NCBI GenBank assembly: GCA_004376105.1 | Contig: SOKA01000015.1 | Location: 1 to 6,158, forward strand | Length of the DNA stretch: 6,158 bases | Direction of reading: 5' to 3' | Source: Dehalococcoidia bacterium | GTDB lineage: Bacteria; Chloroflexota; Dehalococcoidia; Dehalococcoidales; E44-bin46 | Part shown: piece by piece, positions 1 to 6,158 of the stretch | Layout: the number at the start of each line of letters is the position of its first letter | Position numbering within the stretch: position 1 is the stretch's first letter | Program-made: the position numbers and the translations under genes | Notes under the pieces: generated by a model | Seen by the model: only the letters and a program-made list of their open reading frames with translations | The model's database searches: none | What the model was told of the DNA's origin: nothing

Positions 1-20
1 CAGGGGGTGAGGTAGATAAG

Positions 21-44
21 TAATCTCTTAATTAATCTCTTAAT
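21..44. repeat. Perfect tandem duplication of a 12-bp AT-rich unit
   Basis: The unit TAATCTCTTAAT occurs twice with no gap, at 21-32 and 33-44. The junction creates the 8-bp palindrome TTAATTAA at 28-35. The repeat lies immediately upstream of the candidate sbcC promoter -10 element, so it covers the -35 and upstream region. It could be a replication-slippage duplication, an AT-rich upstream element or a paired protein-binding site; the sequence alone does not decide. The repeat is seen directly, and any function is inference. Confidence 0.9.
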
Positions 45-46
45 TA

Positions 47-55
47 TGGTAAAAT
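47..55 (+). promoter_or_regulatory. Candidate extended -10 promoter for sbcC
   Basis: TGGTAAAAT matches the extended -10 pattern TGnTAnAAT, with the hexamer TAAAAT at 50-55. Transcription would start near 62 and leave a leader of about 28 nt that includes the SD. A -35 element 17 bp upstream (27-32, CTTAAT) is poor and falls inside the tandem repeat, so the call rests on the extended -10 alone. sbcC might instead be transcribed from an upstream gene outside the window. Confidence 0.45.
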
Positions 56-75
56 AAGTAAAAAGGCGGTTATCT

Positions 76-81
76 GAGGAG
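76..81 (+). promoter_or_regulatory. Shine-Dalgarno site of sbcC
   Basis: GAGGAG lies 8 nt before the ATG at 90. It is a strong match to the anti-SD and fixes that ATG as the start, in agreement with the typical N-terminal beta strand and Walker A spacing of the SbcC/Rad50 family. Confidence 0.85.
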
Positions 82-89
82 CTTTACCA

Positions 90-2660
90 ATGATTCCCAT
101 TAAGCTAGCTGTGCGCAATTTTATGTGCTACCGGGATAACGTGCCACCACTCTCTTTTGATGGTATTCACACCGCCTGTATCTCAGGTAATAATGGCAAC
201 GGTAAGTCGGCTCTAATTGATGCTATGACCTGGGCGTTATGGGGAAGAACCAGAGCCAGAAGTGATGATGACCTCATTCACCTAGGCCAGACAGAAATGG
301 AAGTGGAGTTCGACTTCGCCGTAGGACAGCAACCATATCGCATCATACGCAAGCACTCTAAACCCAAACGACGAGGGCGCTCAGGACAAACTATCTTAGA
401 ATTTCAGATAGCTACCGGGAATGGCTTCAGGTCAATTACTGGCAATAGTATGACCCAGACTCAGCAGAAAATTACCGATGTTCTACACATAGATTACCCC
501 ACATTTGTTAACAGTGCCCTCCTACTGCAAGGTCGCGCTGATGAGTTCACCATCAAACGTCCAGTCGAGCGTAAGCAAGTGCTAGCTGATATTCTGGGGC
601 TTTCCTTCTACGATGAACTAGAAGAGCAAGCTAAAGACCTGGCTAAAGAACAGGAAACAGAAAAGGCACACCTAAACAGCGCTATCAAAGACATCAGTGA
701 TGAATTAACCCAAAAGCCAGTCTACGAAGCTGAGTTTGAACAAGCGCAAAGCCAACTCTTCCATATAGAAAGAGTAATAAAAGAGCAGGAATCCAGACTT
801 AATAGCCTGCGGCAGGAAAAGGAATCCCTGGAAAATAAGAAGTTGCAACTAATTCAGCTAGAGGAGCACATGGCAGAGATGATGAGAGAGCTGGAGCGCT
901 GGGATGACCAAGTTAAACAACACCTCTCCAGGCTCAAAGAGTATGAAGAGCTAATAGTCCAGCGTTCCACAATAGAAGAAGGTTACGCCCAATTTAGTTT
1001 AGCCAAGAAGTTAAGCGATGAACTCGACCAAAAGTTTAGACTAGTTACTACTCTAAACGAGCGTAAGCACCGGCTAGAGATGACCATTACCCAGGCCGGG
1101 CAAGCGATAGTTAAAGACCATGCTGTAGCTCAAAGCCGAATTAGTGAACTAGAAATTAGCTCACAAAAACTACCTTCACTCAAGAAAGAGTTGCAGCAAA
1201 TACAGGTTCAACTACACCAGTTGGCTGAGCCTGAAGAAATATTACGCAGGAAAAGACAAAGCAGCCAAGAACTACAAACTCAGGTCAACTACCTGGAATC
1301 TAATAAAGCTCAGCTAGAGCGGGAAATAAAAGAAATAGAGGAAAAGCTTGACCTCCTGTTAACTCAAACTGGCACTAAGTGCCCGCTATGCGAGACAGAG
1401 CTGGAGGCAGAAGGCCTAAAGGTTATTGAGACAAAGTATACCACCGAGAGGCACAGCAAACTTGACTGCCTAAAGTTAAACCAAGCCGAGCTAGCTCAAA
1501 GGAAAATGGAACTCGAGCCCCTGGAAAGCGAAATAGCCCAGTTAGAAACAAAGTTAAATCAAGATAGAGCCTTGTTCCAGACTAAAGCTAGCATCTTGAG
1601 CCAAGAGATTATTGAGGCTGAGGAGGCTAGTAATAAGCTAAATGAGGAAAGAAAAAGGCTAGCTGAGATTGAAGAACACCTAGCTAGGAAGGACTTTGCC
1701 ACTACTGAACAAGAAACACTACGAGAGCTTGAAGGCGAATTAGCTAAACTTGGCTACGAGCCACAGCAGTATGAACAGGCTCGCCATCGCCTAACTAACC
1801 TAGAACAGTATGAAGGTCTAAAGCGGAAGCTGGAAGAAGCTGACAGGCTCATCAGCCAAGAAAAGGAGGCTGCTTCAAGAGCTGAGGAAGCTGCTCAAGA
1901 GCTGCGCCACAGCCTAGAGGTTGATAATCAAAAACGGCAAGAGCTAAGTAAAGAACTTAATCTACTTCCACAACTAGTTAATGATTTAACACAGGCTGAA
2001 ACTGAACACCAAGCGCTAGCTGCACAACAAAAGCAAGCCCAGGAGACAATATGGAGCGTGAAGGGAAAGCTACAGCGCTGCTCCGAATTGGAGATAAAAA
2101 GGAAGGAAAAGGAAAAGCTACTGGCTCAAGCTTCAAAACAGGAGAAAATCTATAGAGACCTAACTCAAGCCTTCGGCAAAAAAGGAATACAAGCCTTACT
2201 CATCGAAAGGGCACTCCCCGAAATTGAAGCTGAAGCCAACAAATTACTGGGACGCATGACCGACAATAGAATGCATATAAAAATTGAAACGCAACGGGAA
2301 ACAAAGAAAGGGAATGTTATTGAAACCCTGGATATCAATATCTCTGATGAGCTAGGGACGCGAAATTATGAAATGTTTAGCGGTGGTGAAGCCTTCCGCA
2401 TCAACTTCGCCATTCGTATTGCTTTATCCAAACTATTAACTAGGCGAGCTGGAGCTCCACTCCCCACTCTGGTTATTGATGAAGGCTTCGGCACTCAAGA
2501 TAGTGCTGGCATAGAAAAACTTAAAGAAGCTATAAACTCAATTCAAGATGACTTTGATAAGATACTGGTTATCACTCATATTGAGGAGCTTAGAGACGCC
2601 TTTCCCACTCGCATTAATGTTATCAAAACCGCCGAAGGCTCAACGCTGTCAATAAGTTAG
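90..2660 (+). CDS. sbcC: SbcC/Rad50-family DNA repair ATPase
   Basis: This is the SMC-like ATPase subunit of the SbcCD (Rad50-Mre11 type) complex. The family tethers DNA ends and, with the SbcD nuclease, processes double-strand breaks and hairpins. The 856 residues form an N-terminal ATPase lobe with Walker A GNNGNGKS at 33-40 and Q-loop Gln147 (LLLQGRADEF). Two long, Glu/Lys/Gln/Leu-rich coiled-coil arms follow, about 170-430 and 435-690. Between them is the zinc hook CPLC (Cys431, Cys434). The C-terminal lobe has the signature FSGGE (Ser764-Glu767), Walker B LVIDE (Asp797, Glu798), a D-loop at Asp804 and switch His830. All catalytic motifs are intact and the two arms are nearly equal in length. 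At 856 residues it is nearer to archaeal Rad50 (about 880) than to E. coli SbcC (about 1050), so the arms are short. No sbcD is in the window; the usual partner would be expected upstream. Leu codon CTA followed by G is very common here. The gene faces the HD gene tail to tail. The family call is secure; the SbcC versus Rad50 label is convention. Confidence 0.95.
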   Translation: MIPIKLAVRNFMCYRDNVPPLSFDGIHTACISGNNGNGKSALIDAMTWALWGRTRARSDDDLIHLGQTEMEVEFDFAVGQQPYRIIRKHSKPKRRGRSGQTILEFQIATGNGFRSITGNSMTQTQQKITDVLHIDYPTFVNSALLLQGRADEFTIKRPVERKQVLADILGLSFYDELEEQAKDLAKEQETEKAHLNSAIKDISDELTQKPVYEAEFEQAQSQLFHIERVIKEQESRLNSLRQEKESLENKKLQLIQLEEHMAEMMRELERWDDQVKQHLSRLKEYEELIVQRSTIEEGYAQFSLAKKLSDELDQKFRLVTTLNERKHRLEMTITQAGQAIVKDHAVAQSRISELEISSQKLPSLKKELQQIQVQLHQLAEPEEILRRKRQSSQELQTQVNYLESNKAQLEREIKEIEEKLDLLLTQTGTKCPLCETELEAEGLKVIETKYTTERHSKLDCLKLNQAELAQRKMELEPLESEIAQLETKLNQDRALFQTKASILSQEIIEAEEASNKLNEERKRLAEIEEHLARKDFATTEQETLRELEGELAKLGYEPQQYEQARHRLTNLEQYEGLKRKLEEADRLISQEKEAASRAEEAAQELRHSLEVDNQKRQELSKELNLLPQLVNDLTQAETEHQALAAQQKQAQETIWSVKGKLQRCSELEIKRKEKEKLLAQASKQEKIYRDLTQAFGKKGIQALLIERALPEIEAEANKLLGRMTDNRMHIKIETQRETKKGNVIETLDINISDELGTRNYEMFSGGEAFRINFAIRIALSKLLTRRAGAPLPTLVIDEGFGTQDSAGIEKLKEAINSIQDDFDKILVITHIEELRDAFPTRINVIKTAEGSTLSIS

Positions 2661-2665
2661 CTAAT

Positions 2666-3217
2666 TTATAGACCAAGGCCATCAGCAATTCCTTGCATTG
2701 CCCTCAGCCCTAGCTCGATAAACTCGCCAAGCTCAAGTCCGATTTCACTACATAGGGAAATCTGTTCTCTATCCGCCCCAGCGGCAAAGCTCTTCTCTTT
2801 AAACCTTTTGATTACTGATTTAGCCTCAAGGCCAGCCAAATTTTTATCGGGACGAACCAAAGCAGCGGCAGTGATTAAACCAGTCAACGGGTCAACACAA
2901 AATAGAGCTTTGTCCAACTTCGTCTCCAGGGGAATACCATGCGCTTCATTGTGGCATAGGATGGCATGAGCTATAGTCTCACTAGCTCCCAACTCCCGGG
3001 CCAGGTCAGCCCCCAACTTGCTATGAGTGCTCATATCTCCTTTGGTGAGCTCCACATCTATATCATGTAAGAGACCGGTAAGCCCCCACTCCCCCCCATC
3101 CTCACCAAGGCGCTTGGCTAGAGCCCGCATTATAGCCTCGGTGGCTAACATATGCTTTACCAGATTTTTATTCTCTACATTAGCCTTAATAGAATTAAGT
3201 GCTTCCTCTCGAGTCAA
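2666..3217 (-). CDS. HD-domain phosphohydrolase-like protein downstream of uvrA
   Basis: This is a predicted HD-superfamily metal-dependent phosphohydrolase of 183 residues, soluble and with no signal peptide or membrane segment. With the start at 3217 the metal ligands read His22, His51-Asp52 (GLLHDID) and Asp109 (CVDPLTG), with further His at 65, 84 and 89, matching the H...HD...D pattern. A conserved-looking C-terminal part follows (LVRPDKNLAG, KRFKEKSFA, and an acidic helical tail). I recall close relatives annotated only as HD or HDIG domain proteins, commonly beginning M-x-R-E-E-A-L, which suits the TTG at 3217. That TTG is preceded by AAGGGGG, while an in-frame TTG at 3241 has no SD and overlaps the uvrA stop. 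From uvrA the gap is 16 nt, so co-transcription and perhaps translational coupling are likely. The substrate is unknown: a nucleotide, cyclic nucleotide or other phosphoester are all possible. A repair-linked role is inferred only from the neighbour. Its stop is 5 bp from the sbcC stop. Confidence 0.85.
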   Translation of the reverse strand: MTREEALNSIKANVENKNLVKHMLATEAIMRALAKRLGEDGGEWGLTGLLHDIDVELTKGDMSTHSKLGADLARELGASETIAHAILCHNEAHGIPLETKLDKALFCVDPLTGLITAAALVRPDKNLAGLEAKSVIKRFKEKSFAAGADREQISLCSEIGLELGEFIELGLRAMQGIADGLGL

Positions 3218-3221
3218 TTCT

Positions 3222-3228
3222 CCCCCTT
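3222..3228 (-). promoter_or_regulatory. Shine-Dalgarno site that decides the HD gene start
   Basis: Read on the minus strand, AAGGGGG can pair over seven positions with the anti-SD UUCCUCC if one G-U wobble is allowed. It ends 4 nt before the TTG at 3217. It lies in the short gap after the uvrA stop codon (3236-3234). No comparable site precedes the alternative TTG at 3241, where the upstream bases are a T-rich run. Confidence 0.65.
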
Positions 3229-3233
3229 CAATG

Positions 3234-6101
3234 CTAGGCAAAAAGTCTGTTGGTTAAAGCATACTCAATATTCTTAGCCAGCACTTTGCCCAGATATTGC
3301 CCAGTGAGTGAGGACTTCTTCTGAGCTATTTCCTCGGGTGTTCCTGTGGCTACAATATAGCCACCCCGGTCACCAGCCCCAGGTCCGAGGTCAATTATAT
3401 AATCAGCATTCTTAATCACATCCAGATGATGCTCAATAACAATCACCGTATTACCAGCATCAACCAGACGCTGTAATACTTTCAATAAAGCAGCCACATC
3501 CTCAAAGGAAAGACCTGTAGTCGGTTCGTCAAGGAAATATAATGTCCTGCCCGTAGACCGCCGTGATAGCTCAGTGGCTAGCTTCACCCTCTGTGCCTCA
3601 CCACCAGAAAGGGTAGGTGCCGGCTGACCTAAGCGAATATAGCCCAGCCCTACATCGCGCAGGGTCTCCAGCTTGCTCCTAATCCTGGGGAAATGCTCAA
3701 AGAAAGACAGGGCTTGCTCCACTGTCATATCTAACACCTCAGCGATGTTCTTGCCCTTAAATCTAATCTCCAGAGCCTCACGATTATAGCGCTTCCCCTT
3801 GCACACCTCACAGGGAACGGTGACATCAGGCAAAAACTGCATCTCAATCTGAATAAATCCTTCTCCACGACAGGCTTCACACCGCCCACCCTTGACATTA
3901 AACGAGAATCGACCCGGAGCATAGCCTCTCATTCGAGCCTCGGGAACAGTAGCGAAAAGCTCACGAACAAGGGTAAAGGTTCCGGTGTAGGTAGCTGGAT
4001 TGCTACGAGGAGTACGCCCAATAGGGGACTGGTTAATATTGACTACTTTGTCAATATGCTCTACCCCGATGATACCATCACAGTTACCCGCCCTCTCCCT
4101 TGACCGATACAATATCTGTGCCAGCTTCTTATACATAATTTCATCAATAAGGGTGCTCTTACCGCTACCCGAAACCCCGGTTACACAAACAAACATGCCC
4201 AGGGGAATATGGACATCTATATTCTTCAGGTTATTCTGCTTAGCTCCCTTTATTACTAGCTCCTCGCCTGCGCCAGGCCGACGCTTCCGCGGTAAAGGAA
4301 TCTGTCTCACCCCACTAAGATACTGACCGGTTATTGACTCCTTGCAATCCATAATATGGGACAAAATCCCTGTGGTCACAATCCAGCCACCATGCTCCCC
4401 AGCCCCGGGTCCCATATCAATAATATGGTCAGCAGCCCGCATCATAGCCTCATCATGCTCGACAACCAATATAGTATTACCCAGGTCCCTCAGCCTTTTC
4501 AGGGTCTCAATTAAACGAAAGTCATCGGCTGGGTGCAAACCCACTGTCGGTTCATCACAAATATAAAGCACTCCCATTAGCCCACTACCTATCTGAGTGG
4601 CTAGACGAATTCGCTGTGCCTCACCACCACTCAGAGTAGCCGAGGGGCGGTCAAGGGTAAGATAATCCAGACCTACATCTTTAAGGAAGCCCAGGCGGGC
4701 TTGAATCTCCTTGAGAATTTCATGGGCTATTATTTGCTCCCGCTCGGTAAGTATAGCCTTCTTACCATCACCGAGAGTAGCCACCCACTCTAACGCCTGG
4801 GTAACTGACATTGAGCTAACCTCAACAATATTTCTACCACTAATGGTTACGGCTAAAGACTCCGGTTTAAGCCTCTTACCCTGACAAACTGGACACGGTT
4901 TGGACACCATATAACGTTCAATCTCAGCCCGAGTACGTTCTGACTGGGTATCATGAGCTAGACGCTCCAGATAAGGAATAACCCCCTCATACCCGGTAAA
5001 ATATTCCCTGACCCGACCATAGCGATTCCTATACCTTACCAGCTCCCCCTCTTCACCATAAAGTATAAGTTTAAGGTGACGCTGACTAAGCTCCTTAACC
5101 GGCGTATGAAGGGAGAAGCCATAGCGTCGGGCTAAAATTTCTAACTCGTTAGCATGCCAAGAGAACCACCACCCGGGGTGAGTCGCCCCTTGAGCTATGG
5201 AGAGTTCCTTATTAGGGATAACCAGCTCGGGGTCTATATCTAATTTAACCCCTAATCCAGTGCAAGCCGGACAAGCACCGTGAGGAGAATTAAAGCTAAA
5301 TGTTCTGGGAGCAATCTCACCCAGGCTAATGCCACAATGCACGCAAGCAAAGTGTTCCGAGAACAGTAATTCCTCACCATCAATAATAGACACCAGAACT
5401 ACCCCTGCCCCGAGCTTGAGGGCAGTTTCGACTGAATCAGCAATGCGACTTTGGCTTTCGCTTGGCCCAATTACCAATCTGTCTACAACCGCCTCAATAG
5501 AGTGCTTTTTATTCTTATCAAGTTGAAACTCCTCAGACAGGTCACAGATACGCCCATCAACTCGAACCCTGACGTAGCCCGCCTTGCGCAAATCATCAAA
5601 CACCGTCTGATATTCACCCTTACGGTCTTTAATCAATGGTGCCAGAACCATAATGCGGCTATTTTTGGGGAGAGCCTGAATAGCATCAACAATCTGCTGC
5701 ACCGTCTGCATAGCAATCTCTCGTCCACACTTGGGGCAATGGGGATGACCCACCCGGGCAAAAAGTAGCCGCAAGTAATCATAAATCTCGGTTACTGTCC
5801 CCATTGTAGACCGTGGATTCCGACTCGGACCCTTCTGGTCAATAGAAATGGCCGGGCTCAGCCCTTCAATATAATCAACCTCTGGCTTTTCCATCCTGCC
5901 CAGGAACTGGCGGGCATAAGCCGATAGGGATTCCACATAGCGGCGCTGACCCTCAGCATAAATGGTATCAAATGCCAATGAACTCTTACCCGAGCCAGAG
6001 ACACCGGTAATAACTACCAGCTTATCCCGCGGGATAACTACATCTATATTCTTGAGGTTATGCTCACGAGCCCCTTTGACAATTATGGCATCTAATGGCA
6101 T
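3234..6101 (-). CDS. uvrA: UvrABC excinuclease subunit A
   Basis: UvrA is the damage-sensing ATPase of nucleotide excision repair. As a dimer it loads UvrB at lesions, after which UvrC cuts. The reading of 955 residues from the ATG at 6101 is normal for the family (about 940-960). The first ATPase half has Walker A GVSGSGKS at 33-40, signature LSGGE (Ser491-Glu494) and Walker B CDEP (Asp516, Glu517). The second half has GVSGSGKS at 642-649, LSGGE (Ser832-Glu835) and LDEP (Asp858, Glu859). Zinc sites are C253xxC256...C277xxC280 and C741xxC744...C764xxC767, the latter being the DNA-binding module. A further CPKC (122, 125) and CPVC (403, 406) probably form the third metal site. The UvrB-binding region should lie about 130-245 and the insertion domain about 286-400, placed by family knowledge. 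After the second Walker B the sequence is TTGLSFED, with Ser865 where I expect His. There is no frameshift or truncation. A promoter lies just upstream and the HD gene follows 16 nt downstream. Confidence 0.98.
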   Translation of the reverse strand: MPLDAIIVKGAREHNLKNIDVVIPRDKLVVITGVSGSGKSSLAFDTIYAEGQRRYVESLSAYARQFLGRMEKPEVDYIEGLSPAISIDQKGPSRNPRSTMGTVTEIYDYLRLLFARVGHPHCPKCGREIAMQTVQQIVDAIQALPKNSRIMVLAPLIKDRKGEYQTVFDDLRKAGYVRVRVDGRICDLSEEFQLDKNKKHSIEAVVDRLVIGPSESQSRIADSVETALKLGAGVVLVSIIDGEELLFSEHFACVHCGISLGEIAPRTFSFNSPHGACPACTGLGVKLDIDPELVIPNKELSIAQGATHPGWWFSWHANELEILARRYGFSLHTPVKELSQRHLKLILYGEEGELVRYRNRYGRVREYFTGYEGVIPYLERLAHDTQSERTRAEIERYMVSKPCPVCQGKRLKPESLAVTISGRNIVEVSSMSVTQALEWVATLGDGKKAILTEREQIIAHEILKEIQARLGFLKDVGLDYLTLDRPSATLSGGEAQRIRLATQIGSGLMGVLYICDEPTVGLHPADDFRLIETLKRLRDLGNTILVVEHDEAMMRAADHIIDMGPGAGEHGGWIVTTGILSHIMDCKESITGQYLSGVRQIPLPRKRRPGAGEELVIKGAKQNNLKNIDVHIPLGMFVCVTGVSGSGKSTLIDEIMYKKLAQILYRSRERAGNCDGIIGVEHIDKVVNINQSPIGRTPRSNPATYTGTFTLVRELFATVPEARMRGYAPGRFSFNVKGGRCEACRGEGFIQIEMQFLPDVTVPCEVCKGKRYNREALEIRFKGKNIAEVLDMTVEQALSFFEHFPRIRSKLETLRDVGLGYIRLGQPAPTLSGGEAQRVKLATELSRRSTGRTLYFLDEPTTGLSFEDVAALLKVLQRLVDAGNTVIVIEHHLDVIKNADYIIDLGPGAGDRGGYIVATGTPEEIAQKKSSLTGQYLGKVLAKNIEYALTNRLFA

Positions 6102-6106
6102 GCCTT

Positions 6107-6111
6107 CCTCC
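6107..6111 (-). promoter_or_regulatory. Shine-Dalgarno site that decides the uvrA start
   Basis: GGAGG on the minus strand lies 5 nt before the ATG at 6101. Its first G is the last base of an in-frame GTG at 6113-6111, so that GTG, which would add four residues (MEEG), overlaps the ribosome binding site. The N-terminus MPLDAIIVKGAREHNL from the ATG also matches the normal UvrA start. Confidence 0.85.
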
Positions 6112-6124
6112 ACACTGGAAGTTT

Positions 6125-6153
6125 ATTGTAGCACTAGACGTAAAACACAACAA
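6125..6153 (-). promoter_or_regulatory. Probable sigma-70-type promoter of uvrA
   Basis: On the minus strand, TTGTTG (6153-6148) is followed after 17 bp by TACAAT (6130-6125), one mismatch from the -10 consensus. A TG at 6133-6132 makes the -10 an extended one (TGCTACAAT). Transcription should start near 6118, leaving a leader of about 17 nt that holds just the SD. A start there would put the alternative GTG (6113) only about five bases from the 5' end, further support for the ATG at 6101. No LexA-type palindrome of the form GAAC-N4-GTTC is seen in the visible 57 bp upstream of the ATG. Confidence 0.7.
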
Positions 6154-6158
6154 GAGCC

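Noticed and set aside
3..23. A plus-strand frame reading GGEVDK then TAA, which could be the last codons of an upstream gene such as sbcD.
   Set aside because: Only six codons are visible and the other two frames also stop within the first 15 bases. Nothing identifies a product, so no feature is called.
2685..2701. Small inverted repeat GCAAT...ATTGC with a 7-nt loop near the end of the HD gene, considered as a terminator.
   Set aside because: The stem is only five pairs, is AT-rich, and no T-run follows on either strand.
3027..3257. Plus-strand open frame of 76 codons opposite the HD gene.
   Set aside because: It is fully antisense to a gene with a clear HD domain, its product is low-complexity Ser/Pro/Arg-rich, and it matches no family I recognise.
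3731..3922. Minus-strand open frame of 63 codons inside uvrA in another frame.
   Set aside because: It overlaps the conserved zinc-module region of UvrA and its product has no recognisable motif.
4000..5768. Several plus-strand open frames of 65-108 codons opposite uvrA, at 4000-4326, 4342-4566, 5329-5526 and 5451-5768.
   Set aside because: All are antisense shadows of the conserved uvrA reading frame; none shows recognisable domains or its own convincing gene context.
6114..6158. Search for an SOS (LexA) operator in front of uvrA.
   Set aside because: No GAAC-N4-GTTC or CTGT-N8-ACAG type palindrome was found in the visible upstream bases; an operator beyond the window edge cannot be excluded.

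Overview
This window looks like a chromosomal DNA-repair locus from a mid-GC bacterium. It holds three complete genes and almost no intergenic sequence. The proteins (a compact Rad50-type SbcC, a canonical UvrA and an HD-domain phosphohydrolase) fit Chloroflexota, perhaps Dehalococcoidia. That is a judgement from general protein character, not from a search, and should be held loosely. No RNA genes, mobile elements, CRISPR arrays or phage genes are visible.

Layout. Positions 1-89 are a short leader with a perfect tandem 12-bp repeat, a candidate extended -10 promoter and a clear Shine-Dalgarno (SD) site. The plus-strand gene at 90-2660 encodes an SbcC/Rad50 ATPase of 856 residues with both ATPase halves and a CPLC zinc hook. 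Five bases after its stop codon it meets, tail to tail, a minus-strand pair. uvrA is read from 6101 down to 3234. An HD-domain protein follows, best read from a TTG at 3217 down to 2666. The right edge (6114-6158) carries a convincing uvrA promoter on the minus strand.

Function. SbcC is expected to work with the SbcD nuclease (not in the window) on double-strand ends and hairpins. UvrA is the damage-recognition ATPase of nucleotide excision repair and works with UvrB and UvrC (also not in the window). The HD protein is probably co-transcribed with uvrA, and its substrate cannot be read from the sequence. The two transcription units face each other and share a repair theme, but no common regulatory site such as a shared LexA-type palindrome was seen.

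Two start codons differ from the longest possible reading frames. uvrA most likely starts at the ATG at 6101, not the GTG at 6113, because the GTG overlaps the SD. The HD gene most likely starts at the TTG at 3217, not the TTG at 3241. I found no convincing evidence of an undescribed system. The unusual points are modest: the duplicated leader, dense CTAG in sbcC, a Ser at a usually His position in the second UvrA ATPase domain, the very tight convergent junction, and the HD gene attached to uvrA.
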